Of a DNA stretch of 64,000 nt, positions 15,968-24,552 are shown piece after piece; within the stretch, counting starts at the first letter, position 1; every line of letters begins with the position of its first letter. This DNA comes from Clostridium sp. 'deep sea' (GTDB taxonomy: Bacteria > Bacillota > UBA994 > PWPR01). The position numbers and the translations under genes were made by a program. The notes beneath the pieces are model-generated. The model saw only the letters and a program-made list of their open reading frames with translations. It made no database searches and had not been told where the DNA came from. Where the stretch lies: assembly GCF_014931565.1 (NCBI RefSeq), contig NZ_CP063353.1, positions 620,001-684,000 of the forward strand, written 5' to 3'.

Positions 15968-17017
15968 TTACCTATTAGCATATTTTTTAATATCTATATT
16001 CCTTAATTGGCTATATTCATATAATCTACCAGTAATAAGCAATGGAATGCCGCTTAACTGATTAATATTTTTACACGCTAACATTCTCATTATTACTTTA
16101 GTATTTTCTAAATAGTTTATTATAAATTGATTAATCTCTTTATATTTTTTTTGCTCTAAATAGTTTAAAATAGGTGTTATTATACCTATAGCTTTCGCTC
16201 CAATAGCTAAACATTTAACAGCTTGTACTGCTGAATAAACACCACCGCTTGCAAGAATATCTCTTTTGTTATTTAAAAAATCTTTAGTCTCAAGTAATGA
16301 CTCAAAGGTACTTAAACCCCAATTATCAAGGTCTTTTATGCTATTTCTTCTTCTACTATTTTCAACAGCAACAAAGTTAACTCCATTATTACCAGCTATA
16401 TCCACAGCATGAAAGGCTATATCCATAATTTTTTTAAGCGTTTCTTTAGAGATGCCATAACCAACACCTTTAATTATTACAGGCACATTTAAGGCTTGTA
16501 CATAATTATTTATGTTTTTAAGGTAACCAACAAAGTTCTTATCTCCCTCGGGCATCACTGCTTCCTGTGCTAGGTTTAAGTGCACTTGTAATAAATCTGC
16601 CTCTAATACTTCTACACATCGTTTTACATTTTCTGTACTTAAATGTGCTGGCACATTGGCTATTATTTTGAGTTTAGGGTTGTTTTTACGAATTGCTTTA
16701 TAATAATTATCTGTATTTTCCGCTATCATTGCTGTTTGAGAACCAACCGCAAAAGCCAACTCATGGTCACTTGCAATTTTTGCTAAATTATTTAACATTT
16801 CTGTTGTATTTTGGGTTCCGCCTGTAGAAGCATTTAAGAAAAGATAGTTCCTTAACTCAATACCAGCAATTTTTGTATTTAAACTAATCTCAGATAAATC
16901 TTTTTCTGGCAGCTCTTGGGGTATAAATCTAATATTTTTATGTTCATCACTACTCTGTTTTTGTTTAAATAACAAAAGAGAGTGATTAACATGCTCAAGC
17001 TTTCTTTCGCCTCGCAT
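15968..17017 (-). CDS. fni: Type 2 isopentenyl-diphosphate isomerase
   Basis: This FMN- and NADPH-dependent enzyme interconverts IPP and DMAPP. The 349-residue protein opens with RGERKLEHVN, typical of the family, has NASTGGTQ (usually MTGG) near the FMN site, an AVGSQ segment, QVHLNLAQE with the substrate-binding Q/H/N/Q set, and KGVGYGIS and ILASGGVYSA further on. The start ATG has AAGGGAG upstream. It follows the ispH-S1 gene by 46 nt. IspH already makes both IPP and DMAPP, so this isomerase would balance the pools and not be essential. Confidence 0.92.
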   Translation of the reverse strand: MRGERKLEHVNHSLLLFKQKQSSDEHKNIRFIPQELPEKDLSEISLNTKIAGIELRNYLFLNASTGGTQNTTEMLNNLAKIASDHELAFAVGSQTAMIAENTDNYYKAIRKNNPKLKIIANVPAHLSTENVKRCVEVLEADLLQVHLNLAQEAVMPEGDKNFVGYLKNINNYVQALNVPVIIKGVGYGISKETLKKIMDIAFHAVDIAGNNGVNFVAVENSRRRNSIKDLDNWGLSTFESLLETKDFLNNKRDILASGGVYSAVQAVKCLAIGAKAIGIITPILNYLEQKKYKEINQFIINYLENTKVIMRMLACKNINQLSGIPLLITGRLYEYSQLRNIDIKKYANR

Positions 17018-17063
17018 TTAAAACACTCCCTTGTATTTTATCTATGCTATATAAACTAATATA

Positions 17064-19205
17064 TTAGCTTCTTTTTTTAGCTTTTGATAATAAGTCACCA
17101 AACATGTCACCTAATGTAACACTAGAGGCCTCTGTATGTTCTACTGAACGTCTTGGCTCTCTTTTTGGTCTCTCTTTGCGTGCTGGACGCTCTGTTGTTT
17201 CTTTAACGCTTAAACTAATACGCTTTTCTTCTTTGCTAACACTTAAAACTTTAACTGTAACAGTATCGCCAGGATTAACAACATCCTCAGCTTTCTCTAC
17301 ATGGTTCCAAGCTAATTGAGAAATGTGAACTAAACCTTCAACTCCAGGCTCTAACTCAACAAATGCACCAAAGCTAACTGTACGAACAACTTTACCTTCT
17401 TTAACATCACCAGACTTGTAGTTTTCTTCTACAGTTGTCCAAGGATCAGGTAATACTTGACGAACACTTAAAGAAACTCGCTCGTTTTCACGATCAACGC
17501 CTAATACTTTAACCTTTACGCTGTCGCCTTCTTTAACAACCTCAGATGGATGCTCAACACGACCCCAAGATAACTCAGAGATATGAACTAATCCGTCTAC
17601 GGCTCCAATATCAACGAATACGCCAAAGTTAGTAATTCTTTGAACTGTACCTTCAAGAACTTGACCTACTTGTAATTCATCCCAAGTTTTTTCTTGTTCT
17701 TTCTTAAATTGATCTTCGAGAACAATTTGACGAGATAATACAACACGACGCTTATGTCTGTCAATCTCGATAATTTTTGCTGAAATTTCTTGTCCAACAA
17801 AAACTTCTAACTCAGGAACATAGCTTCTGTCTACTAATGAAGCAGGTAAGAAAGCTCTCATTCCAAAGATATCAACAAGTAAGCCGCCTTTAACTGCCTC
17901 TAGTACTTTACCAGAAACAATTTCTTTATTTTCAAAAGCTTCGCGTACTGTATTCCAGGCAGTAATAGCTTGAGCACGCTTTAGAGATAATACAGGATTA
18001 CCATTATCGTCGCTAACTCGTACTACATATACCTCTACATCATCACCTTCTTTAACTACATCAGCTGGAGTTAGAGATGTGTCGTTTGTTAGTTCGCGAA
18101 GTTTAATAATTCCTTCTGATTTGTAACCAATATCAACTAACACTTCATCATCATTAACTTTAACAACTTTACCAGTTACAACACTATTACGTTTAATAGG
18201 TGCAACATCGTTGCTTAGAATTTCTTCCATGTTAGATGGTTGTGCAGCTTCCTGCTCAACTTCTGATACTTTTTCTTCTACTACGTCGTTCTCGGCAACT
18301 TCTTTATTCTCAACAACAGCTGCTTCAGCAGTTTCCATTGTCTCCTCAGTTACCATAGCTTCTTTTTCGAGATTCTTCTCCATTCGCACAATGACCTCCT
18401 TGATAACCCATTCCGGCGTTGATGCTCCCGCAGTAACACCTATAATAAGATCCTTACTTTTAAACCAGCTTGAATCAATATCATTAGCATTAGCTATATG
18501 ATAAGCACTTACACCAGTTTGGCTACACAGCTCGTATAATCTTCTGGTGTTAGAACTGTGATATCCACCCACAATTAGCATTATATCAACTTGACGAGCC
18601 AAGTCAACACTTGCACGCTGTCTAATTGCTGTTGCAGGGCAAATAGTTTGAAAAATATTTAGTTTAGCGTGCTTTTTTTTGATTTTAGATGTAAATTTTG
18701 TCCATTTAAGGTTATTTGAAGTAGTTTGAGCAACTACATACAAAAACTCATTCGAGCCTAAAATATCTGCTAAATCATTTACATCTTTAGTAACAATACA
18801 CTTGCTACCTGCTCTACTAACAATGCCTTTTACTTCAGGATGTTTAAAATCACCATAAATAATTAATAGAGCATTTTTCTGTACAGCTTCTTCAGCAATT
18901 TTATGAATTCTTTTAACATGAGGGCATGTAGCATCAAAAATGTCACAGTTGTCACCTATCATGTTCTTAATTTTATCAATTGGAGCGCCATGTGCTTTGA
19001 TAAGGATTTTGCCATTACTAACTTTAGCTTTACCATCCCACAATGCTAAACCTTTAGACATTAAATCACTCATAACATCCTCGTTATGAACTAAAGCACC
19101 ATCTACTGTTACATTACCAGAATCCAATATGCTTTCTGCTAACTTTATAGCTTCTCTAACTCCCATACAAAATCCTGCATGTTTCGCTAATATTATTTTA
19201 CCCAT
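17064..19205 (-). CDS. ispH: IspH fused to ribosomal-S1-like domains
   Basis: Fusion of 713 residues. Residues 1 to about 280 are 4-hydroxy-3-methylbut-2-enyl diphosphate reductase, the last step of the MEP pathway; the cluster cysteines are in HAGFCMGVREA, FDATCPHVKRIH and QTICPATAIRQ. An acidic, glutamate/valine-rich linker follows (about 285-335). The rest is four S1 RNA-binding repeats, each with a GxVxxI..G.FV.. core, ending in an Arg/Lys-rich tail. This fusion is known in clostridia. S1 repeats of the third and fourth type (GVFVDIGAVDGLVHIS, GAFVELEPGVEGLVHIS) are the best conserved. No frameshift joins the parts; the frame is open throughout. Confidence 0.96.
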   Translation of the reverse strand: MGKIILAKHAGFCMGVREAIKLAESILDSGNVTVDGALVHNEDVMSDLMSKGLALWDGKAKVSNGKILIKAHGAPIDKIKNMIGDNCDIFDATCPHVKRIHKIAEEAVQKNALLIIYGDFKHPEVKGIVSRAGSKCIVTKDVNDLADILGSNEFLYVVAQTTSNNLKWTKFTSKIKKKHAKLNIFQTICPATAIRQRASVDLARQVDIMLIVGGYHSSNTRRLYELCSQTGVSAYHIANANDIDSSWFKSKDLIIGVTAGASTPEWVIKEVIVRMEKNLEKEAMVTEETMETAEAAVVENKEVAENDVVEEKVSEVEQEAAQPSNMEEILSNDVAPIKRNSVVTGKVVKVNDDEVLVDIGYKSEGIIKLRELTNDTSLTPADVVKEGDDVEVYVVRVSDDNGNPVLSLKRAQAITAWNTVREAFENKEIVSGKVLEAVKGGLLVDIFGMRAFLPASLVDRSYVPELEVFVGQEISAKIIEIDRHKRRVVLSRQIVLEDQFKKEQEKTWDELQVGQVLEGTVQRITNFGVFVDIGAVDGLVHISELSWGRVEHPSEVVKEGDSVKVKVLGVDRENERVSLSVRQVLPDPWTTVEENYKSGDVKEGKVVRTVSFGAFVELEPGVEGLVHISQLAWNHVEKAEDVVNPGDTVTVKVLSVSKEEKRISLSVKETTERPARKERPKREPRRSVEHTEASSVTLGDMFGDLLSKAKKRS

Positions 19206-19213
19206 TTTAACAC

Positions 19214-19786
19214 CTAGTTTAAGCGACTTGCTATTACCTTCATAATATTTTGAGTTAAATCGTTTAATTTTTCTTTAGCAATCTTTTTCTCTGACTCAAC
19301 TTTTATTAAATCATGAAAGGTAATATCAACCTCACTTCTAAACTTATGTTCACTTATATTGATAGTAACCGGAAGTACTGAGCTACCTGTTTTGAGTGCA
19401 ACATAAGCTGCACCATTATGTGCTTCTCCAACACCCTCTTTATTGCGAGTGCCCTCTGGGAATATGCCAATTACACCATCGTTATTAAGGGTATCAATCA
19501 TAAACTTAATAGCTTTGCGGTCTGCTGTTCCCCTTTTAACTGGAAATGCACCAGCTTTTAGAAATAATGCTTTTAGCAATGGATTTTTAAAAAGCTCCTC
19601 TTTTGCTAAGTATTTTACATGGCGTGGCACTACCGAAGATAACCAAAATGGGTCTATCCAACAAGTATGATTACCACTTATCACAAGTTTACCTTGGGGA
19701 AACGGTTTTGGTAAATTATGAACATTTATTTTATTGTATAGATGTAAAAAAGGCCGAGACACAAACACTCCTAATTTATATACCAT
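19214..19786 (-). CDS. plsC: 1-acyl-sn-glycerol-3-phosphate acyltransferase
   Basis: PlsC adds the second acyl chain to lysophosphatidic acid at the inner face of the membrane. The 190-residue protein has the acyltransferase block I NHTCWID (the HX4D catalytic pair) near residue 40, block II with the FPVKRGTADR arginine, and block III FPEGTRNKEG. It begins one base after the cmk stop codon and is followed 8 nt later by ispH-S1. The cmk-plsC-ispH(-S1) order is characteristic of Firmicutes. Confidence 0.94.
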   Translation of the reverse strand: MVYKLGVFVSRPFLHLYNKINVHNLPKPFPQGKLVISGNHTCWIDPFWLSSVVPRHVKYLAKEELFKNPLLKALFLKAGAFPVKRGTADRKAIKFMIDTLNNDGVIGIFPEGTRNKEGVGEAHNGAAYVALKTGSSVLPVTINISEHKFRSEVDITFHDLIKVESEKKIAKEKLNDLTQNIMKVIASRLN

Positions 19787-19787
19787 A

Positions 19788-20462
19788 TTAGTTCTCCATT
19801 TCTACCTTAACAGCTTTAAGAATTTGTTCAACAACTTCATTAATACTCATGTTAGAAGAGTCTATAATTTGAGCGTTTTTAGGTATAGTTAGAGGTGATA
19901 TCTCTCGTTCACTATCTATTTTATCTCTCTTTTCAATATCTCTTTTTATTTCCTCTATAGGAACAGTTAAACCTTGCTTTTGTAATTGATTAAACCTTCT
20001 TAAGGCTCTAGTATCTACACTTGCTGTTAAATATATTTTGATATTTGCGTTTGGTAAAACTGTACTACCAGCATCTCTACCTTCCATTACAGAGCCATTT
20101 GGACTGTTATTAGCTATTTTTCTTTGCAGATTTACCATAGCATTGCGCACTGACTCATGGGTTGATACCTCGGATACACTGCCACTTACAGCTAAATCCC
20201 TAATAAATGGTGTTATGTATAGACCATTAATATAATAATGTATACTACTGTTTATAAACCTTGGCTCTAATTGAGTTGCAAGTTTTAAGAGTCTATAACT
20301 ATCATTAACATCAACCTCATATAGTATAGCTGCACAGGTTACTGAGCGATACATAGCCCCAGTATCAATTAATGTATAGTTTAGTTTATTAGCAACAAGT
20401 TTAGCTATTGTACTTTTACCAGCCCCTGCAGGGCCATCAATAGTAATAGCAAGCTTTCTCAC
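19788..20462 (-). CDS. cmk: Cytidylate kinase
   Basis: Cmk phosphorylates CMP and dCMP to the diphosphates. It has 224 residues with a P-loop IDGPAGAGKST at the N-terminus, a GAMYR segment that holds the nucleotide, a GSVMEGRDAGS motif near residue 125 (GRDxGT in most homologues; here GRDAGS), and a late RDKIDSEREISPL. The gene is the head of the cmk-plsC-ispH-fni set and lies 137 nt from aroH. Confidence 0.96.
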   Translation of the reverse strand: MRKLAITIDGPAGAGKSTIAKLVANKLNYTLIDTGAMYRSVTCAAILYEVDVNDSYRLLKLATQLEPRFINSSIHYYINGLYITPFIRDLAVSGSVSEVSTHESVRNAMVNLQRKIANNSPNGSVMEGRDAGSTVLPNANIKIYLTASVDTRALRRFNQLQKQGLTVPIEEIKRDIEKRDKIDSEREISPLTIPKNAQIIDSSNMSINEVVEQILKAVKVEMEN

Positions 20463-20599
20463 ATTCTCACTCCCGTTTAGCGATTAATAGTCTGTTTATC
20501 AACGAAATAACAGAATATTATTCAACTAATTCTCTCACAAAATTATTTTATTTTATAGTTCTATTCATTTATGTTTACTATAGGTTAAAATTAACATTC

Positions 20600-20962
20600 T
20601 TATTCACTAAAAAGATCTGGTCGTAGCGTTTTAGCCTCTCCTAAATATACATAGTTAGGTATAAAATCATTTTGTTTGTTAACATGAACCATTACTCGTA
20701 TACATTTAGGTAAGGATCCTACCACATTCATTTCATGGGCACACATTAAAGCCACATTTGTAATCCCCAACTCTCGTACTGCCCGTGCTGGAAAAGCTGC
20801 GTTTAGATCTCTAGTAGTAGTAAAAAACATGCTAATTAAGTCTTCATTATTAATGCCATTTGTATTGATTAACTCTGTAATCATCTCTTTTGTGGCAATT
20901 AAAATAGCTTGCTCACTATTAGCTACCGCAGTAGTTGCCCCACGTATGGCAAATGTTTTCAT
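20600..20962 (-). CDS. aroH: Monofunctional chorismate mutase, AroH class
   Basis: It rearranges chorismate to prephenate, the branch point to phenylalanine and tyrosine. The 120-residue protein has the AroH-class core: RGATTAVANSEQAI at the N-terminus with the active-site arginine, SMFFTTTRDLNAAFPARAVRE in the middle, and CIRVMVHVN near the end. The ATG at 20962 has GGGGTGAGAG upstream and matches the known AroH start; an upstream ATG at 21013 would overlap the promoter. A good SigA-type promoter lies just upstream, so it probably heads its own transcript. Confidence 0.93.
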   Translation of the reverse strand: MKTFAIRGATTAVANSEQAILIATKEMITELINTNGINNEDLISMFFTTTRDLNAAFPARAVRELGITNVALMCAHEMNVVGSLPKCIRVMVHVNKQNDFIPNYVYLGEAKTLRPDLFSE

Positions 20963-20984
20963 CTCTCTCACCCCAAACAACTTA

Positions 20985-21013
20985 ATTATAATATTAATAT
21001 TGAATAGGCTCAA
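20985..21013 (-). promoter_or_regulatory. SigA-type promoter for aroH
   Basis: TTGAGC (21013-21008) and TATAAT (20990-20985) are separated by exactly 17 nt, and the TATAAT lies 22 nt before the aroH ATG. A small hairpin (AGTTAC / GTAACT, 21036-21051) sits upstream of it. Confidence 0.7.
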
Positions 21014-21100
21014 GCATAAGTTTTATGTATTCGGAAGTTACTAAAGTAACTATGGTAAAAGAATCTCCTTGAAGCATCGTGAGCTTAGGACTAATCTATC

Positions 21101-21206
21101 TTTAATCCCGCGCCAGCCCAAACTCAATGCCAACAGGCATTGCCACACCGTAGTTGACTTGTCAACTACCCACCCCGCGAAGTCCACAGGACGAGCCCAC
21201 TCCAGT
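21101..21206. repeat. Hairpin-linker repeat, copy A1
   Basis: A 106-bp repeat between ypeB and aroH. On the plus strand it reads TTTAATCCCGCGCCAGCCC, then hairpin AATGCC-aaca-GGCATT (21126-21141), linker GCCACACC, hairpin GTAGTTGAC-tt-GTCAACTAC (21150-21169), linker CCACCCCGCGAA, hairpin GTCC-aca-GGAC, and linker GAGCCCACTCCAGT. Copy A2 differs at only one base. It shares its linkers but not its first two stems with the 23.6-24.5 kb copies. Confidence 0.9.
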
Positions 21207-21290
21207 TTCATGCCAGAATAAAGGTATAATAATATCACCACTCATCAAACTGGTCGAAATAGATACTTTTATACGATACTTAAAACTATC

Positions 21291-21396
21291 TTTAATCCCG
21301 CGCCAGCCCAAACCCAATGCCAACAGGCATTGCCACACCGTAGTTGACTTGTCAACTACCCACCCCGCGAAGTCCACAGGACGAGCCCACTCCAGT
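21291..21396. repeat. Hairpin-linker repeat, copy A2
   Basis: Second copy in direct orientation, starting 190 bp after A1 and differing at one position (CCC for CTC just before the first stem). It ends about 20 bp from the ypeB stop codon, with a further AGTAATT-tt-AATTACT type hairpin in between. No T-rich intrinsic terminator is visible for ypeB, so this array is probably the 3' end structure of the sleB-ypeB transcript. Confidence 0.9.
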
Positions 21397-21415
21397 AATT
21401 TTAATTACTAAATCA

Positions 21416-22741
21416 TCACTTACTCTCCAACCGAATAATATTTTCCTCATTGCCATTAGTAGCATTAATATAAATTAAATAATTTTCACCAGCTAAAGAT
21501 ACTGCCGCCTCATATGTTAGCACCTCAAGTCCCTGCTGGTTAAAAATAATTGCCTTACGTACATTATTTATTACAGAGTTTTTAGGCAGATAATCATATA
21601 CCTGTTGTTGAGTTAATATATCGTCTGTTATATTTCTCTCATGATGAAATTTAATGTATTCTGTAAAATCAATACCAGCTATTATACCACTGTTAAGATT
21701 CACATTAAATCTAACAATTTCAGGGTATAAAAGTATATCGTCTTTTAATCCTGCTAACATTATCATCATGGCATTTTCATTAGCATTATGACCGACTACA
21801 GCAGTTGAACCAAACTCTATTTTTGTTAAATACTGCTTAACAAGTGCTATTGACTCTTCATCATTTATAGGACGACCTTTTAAAATGCTATCACCCATTA
21901 ACCAAACAAGCCTACCCTCTGCTCTTGTTACAGCACAGGTATATTGATTAACACCATTATTAAAGAAAACTACATAACATGGAATATCTCCTTCACTAAT
22001 TGTTACTTGAATCGGCTCTCCTACCTCTAAATTTAGCTTTCTAAGATACTCTGCTGCCTTCTGCTTAGCTTTAGTCTCATCAATAACACCGTTGCTCACG
22101 TAGTATATTTTGGGCTCCTTAACATGGGGCATTATCCCTGCCTGCGTTTCACTATAGGCTTTAACATCTTTATCTACCAAATGTAGTCCATCAATTACTG
22201 TATTATCCGCTACTTCGTTTTTATTGTACATTAATTCAATATCTACCCAGCTTAAATTGTTTTCTATAATATTGCTTTGTACACTCTGCAGATTTTTTAG
22301 AATGTCACTAGTGCACTTTTTTAAGTCAACTAACGTTTTCCATTCAGCATCCGAGAGGCTGTTTTCTTGCTCAAGGTTTTTGGTGTTAACCTGCCAAGCA
22401 AAATCCCCTATTTTTTGAAGCGTTGTTTCAGTACTAATTAAATCAACCAGTATTAAAGGCAGTTTGCCTAACTCCTCCTGAGAAGTATATACTTGCCTAG
22501 TTAAGGTAGACATTATCTCTTGTTGGTTTATTAAATCTTTGGCAACAAGACTTTTGGCTAAGTTATCTTCAATGGTTTTTATATGGCTTACTAAACTATG
22601 AAAAGACTGTTGATACATACTCTCTGTACGTGTTTTTAAGTAGCTTAAAGAGTTATTATTTTGAATATAAAAATATCCACCAACACCAAAGACAATTACG
22701 TTAAGAATTACTAAGGCTATAAGCCATCTGTATTTTTTCAT
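21416..22741 (-). CDS. ypeB: Germination protein YpeB
   Basis: YpeB accompanies the cortex-lytic enzyme SleB in the spore and is needed for its stability. The 441-residue protein has an N-terminal membrane helix (residues about 6-27), a helical region with few conserved motifs, then repeats of the PepSY/YPEB type, for example KQKAAEYLRKLNLEVGEP, GRLVWLMGDSILKGRPI and YEAAVSLAGENYLIYINATNG. It follows sleB by 13 nt, the conserved sleB-ypeB order. The final residues lie next to the A2 repeat. Confidence 0.93.
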   Translation of the reverse strand: MKKYRWLIALVILNVIVFGVGGYFYIQNNNSLSYLKTRTESMYQQSFHSLVSHIKTIEDNLAKSLVAKDLINQQEIMSTLTRQVYTSQEELGKLPLILVDLISTETTLQKIGDFAWQVNTKNLEQENSLSDAEWKTLVDLKKCTSDILKNLQSVQSNIIENNLSWVDIELMYNKNEVADNTVIDGLHLVDKDVKAYSETQAGIMPHVKEPKIYYVSNGVIDETKAKQKAAEYLRKLNLEVGEPIQVTISEGDIPCYVVFFNNGVNQYTCAVTRAEGRLVWLMGDSILKGRPINDEESIALVKQYLTKIEFGSTAVVGHNANENAMMIMLAGLKDDILLYPEIVRFNVNLNSGIIAGIDFTEYIKFHHERNITDDILTQQQVYDYLPKNSVINNVRKAIIFNQQGLEVLTYEAAVSLAGENYLIYINATNGNEENIIRLESK

Positions 22742-22754
22742 TTTTTTACCCCCA

Positions 22755-23432
22755 CTACTTTAAAAACCTATGTTTTCCAATTGTCATAACATGTGGTCTT
22801 GTCCATATCCACGATGATGTAGCCGTAACAGGATTAAAGTAGTATAAACAACCACTAGTAGGATCCCAACCATTTAAGGCATCTCTTGCTGCTTTAAATG
22901 ATTGCTGATCTGGAGTCATGTAAAACTGACCATCACTAACTGCTGTAAACGCTAAGGGCTCAAAAATTACCCCTGATACTGTATTGGGGAAAGCAGATGA
23001 CTCGACTCTATTGAGAATTACTGCGGCAATTGCTACCTGACCAATATATGGCTCACCTCTTGCCTCTCCATAAATGGCTTTAGCAAGCAGACCTACATCA
23101 TTATTTGTAACCTGACTGCCAGCATTAGCTAAATTTTGGTTACTACTAACAACACTAACACCCAGCTTTTCAAAAACTGCAGGGCCCACAATACCATCTT
23201 CTGTTAAACCATTGCGACGCTGAAAAAACTTAACTGCATTAAATGTATCAGCGCCATATACACCATCAACAGTACCTTTATAATAACCCCAGTTTTTTAA
23301 TTTTCTTTGTAGTTCTGTAACATCACTACCCTTTGAACCCCAATATAAATTCTTTTCTCCAAGGGCAGCATCAGCTAAGAAAACTGATGACATAATAATA
23401 ATTAAAATAACAATAATTGATTTTTTATTCAT
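22755..23432 (-). CDS. sleB: Spore cortex-lytic enzyme SleB
   Basis: SleB is a lytic transglycosylase that degrades cortex peptidoglycan during germination. A signal peptide covers residues 1 to about 23. A peptidoglycan-binding domain follows (SDVTELQRKLKNWGYYKG, VKFFQRRNGL). The catalytic hydrolase-2 domain starts at about 110 with YGEARGEPYIGQ, which has the catalytic glutamate, and ends PVTATSSWIWTRPH. It is 225 residues long, slightly shorter than Bacillus SleB (about 305) because the linker is short. It is transcribed ahead of ypeB. Upstream lies the large hairpin-linker cluster. Confidence 0.95.
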   Translation of the reverse strand: MNKKSIIVILIIIMSSVFLADAALGEKNLYWGSKGSDVTELQRKLKNWGYYKGTVDGVYGADTFNAVKFFQRRNGLTEDGIVGPAVFEKLGVSVVSSNQNLANAGSQVTNNDVGLLAKAIYGEARGEPYIGQVAIAAVILNRVESSAFPNTVSGVIFEPLAFTAVSDGQFYMTPDQQSFKAARDALNGWDPTSGCLYYFNPVTATSSWIWTRPHVMTIGKHRFLK

Positions 23433-23522
23433 TCTACTTTCACCTCGCTATTAGTTTTTATTGGTGAAAGCATTTTTATCCATATAAATTAAAAAAAGAT
23501 GAATTACAACAAAATAAAAAAA

Positions 23523-23586
23523 CATACCTAAAGTATGAATGGGGTGGATTTGAGCTTTGCTCTGAATGGAGTGGATAGCCGCGTTA
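23523..23586. repeat. Hairpin-linker module preceding the tandem array
   Basis: On the plus strand: hairpin CATAC-ctaaa-GTATG (23523-23537), linker GGGGTGG, hairpin GAGC-ttt-GCTC (23552-23562), linker GGAGTGG. Here the G-rich linkers are on the plus strand, the opposite orientation to the array that follows, so the two halves face each other. Confidence 0.75.
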
Positions 23587-24552
23587 AAAGACGCCTAAAA
23601 GGCGTCCGTACAAATTCGTTATAGTAAATCGAAAAATAACAATTATATTAATGCAAAAGCCTTTCTTTAATCCCGCGCCAGCCCAAACCATAACCCACAG
23701 GGTTATCCCCACCGCAGTAACAAAGTTACTACCCACCCCGCGAAGTCCGCAGGACGAGCCCAAACCAGATTTGGGTTTGGAGTTTTTTTAGAAATTTAAC
23801 GTTATACCAAACACAGGATGACACAAGGTCATCCCCTACGCAGTTAACAATAAAAGACGCCCAATTGGCGTTCGTACAAATTCGTTATAGTAAATCGAAA
23901 AATAACAATTATATTAATCCAAAAACCTTCTTAAATCCCGCGCCAGCCCAAACCATAACCCACAGGGTTATCCCCACCGCAGTAACAAAGTTACTACCCA
24001 CCCCGCGAAGTCCGCAGGACGAGCCCAAACCAGATTTGGGTTTGGAGTTTTTTTAGGAATTTAACGTTATACCAAACACAGGATGACACAAGGTCATCCC
24101 CTACGCAGTTAACAATAAAAGACGCCCAATTGGCGTCCGTACAAATTCGTTATAGTAAATCGAAAAATAACAATTATATTAATCCAAAAGCCTTTCTTTA
24201 ATCCCGCGCCAGCCCAAACCATAACCCACAGGGTTATCCCCACCGCAGTAACAAAGTTACTACCCACCCCGCGAAGTCCGCAGGACGAGCCCAAACCAGA
24301 TTTGGATATGGAGTTTTTTTAGGAATTTAACGTTATACCAAACACAGGATGACACAAGGTCATCCCCTACGCAGTTAACAATAAAAGACGCCCGTACAAA
24401 TTCGTTATAGTAAATCGAAAAATAACAATTATATTTAATCCAAAAGCCTTTCTTTAATCCCGCGCCAGCCCAAACCGTAACCCACAGGGTTACCCCCACC
24501 ACAGTAACAAGGTTACTGCCCACCCCGCAAAGTCCGCAGGACGAGCCCAAAC
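23587..24552. repeat. Tandem array of four 265-bp units, each with several hairpins
   Basis: Units start at 23587, 23852, 24117 and 24383 (periods 265, 265, 266); the last is cut off after 170 bp exactly at the rluB stop codon. Each full unit carries, in order, hairpins GACGCC/GGCGTC, ATAACCC-aca-GGGTTAT, AGTAAC-aaa-GTTACT, GTCC-gca-GGAC, CCAAACC/GGTTTGG and GGATGAC-acaag-GTCATCC, joined by CCCGCGCCAGCCCAAACC, CCCCACC and CCCACCCCGCGAA. Unit 4 has lost the GACGCC hairpin and has GTAACCC/GGGTTAC where the others have ATAACCC/GGGTTAT. Long frames through the array are artefacts of the repeat. Confidence 0.93.

Noticed and set aside
21154-21411. ORFs on both strands across repeats A1 and A2
   Set aside because: Repeat-derived frames without initiation signals; the DNA structure explains the sequence.
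23865-24550. Several ORFs of 60-96 codons on both strands within the 265-bp repeats
   Set aside because: They exist because the repeat is read in frame; they share the same peptide from repeat copies, have no ribosome-binding sites and change with every stem.
23587-24552. Possible CRISPR array
   Set aside because: The periodicity is 265 bp, the whole unit is repeated with no unique spacers, and no cas genes are nearby.
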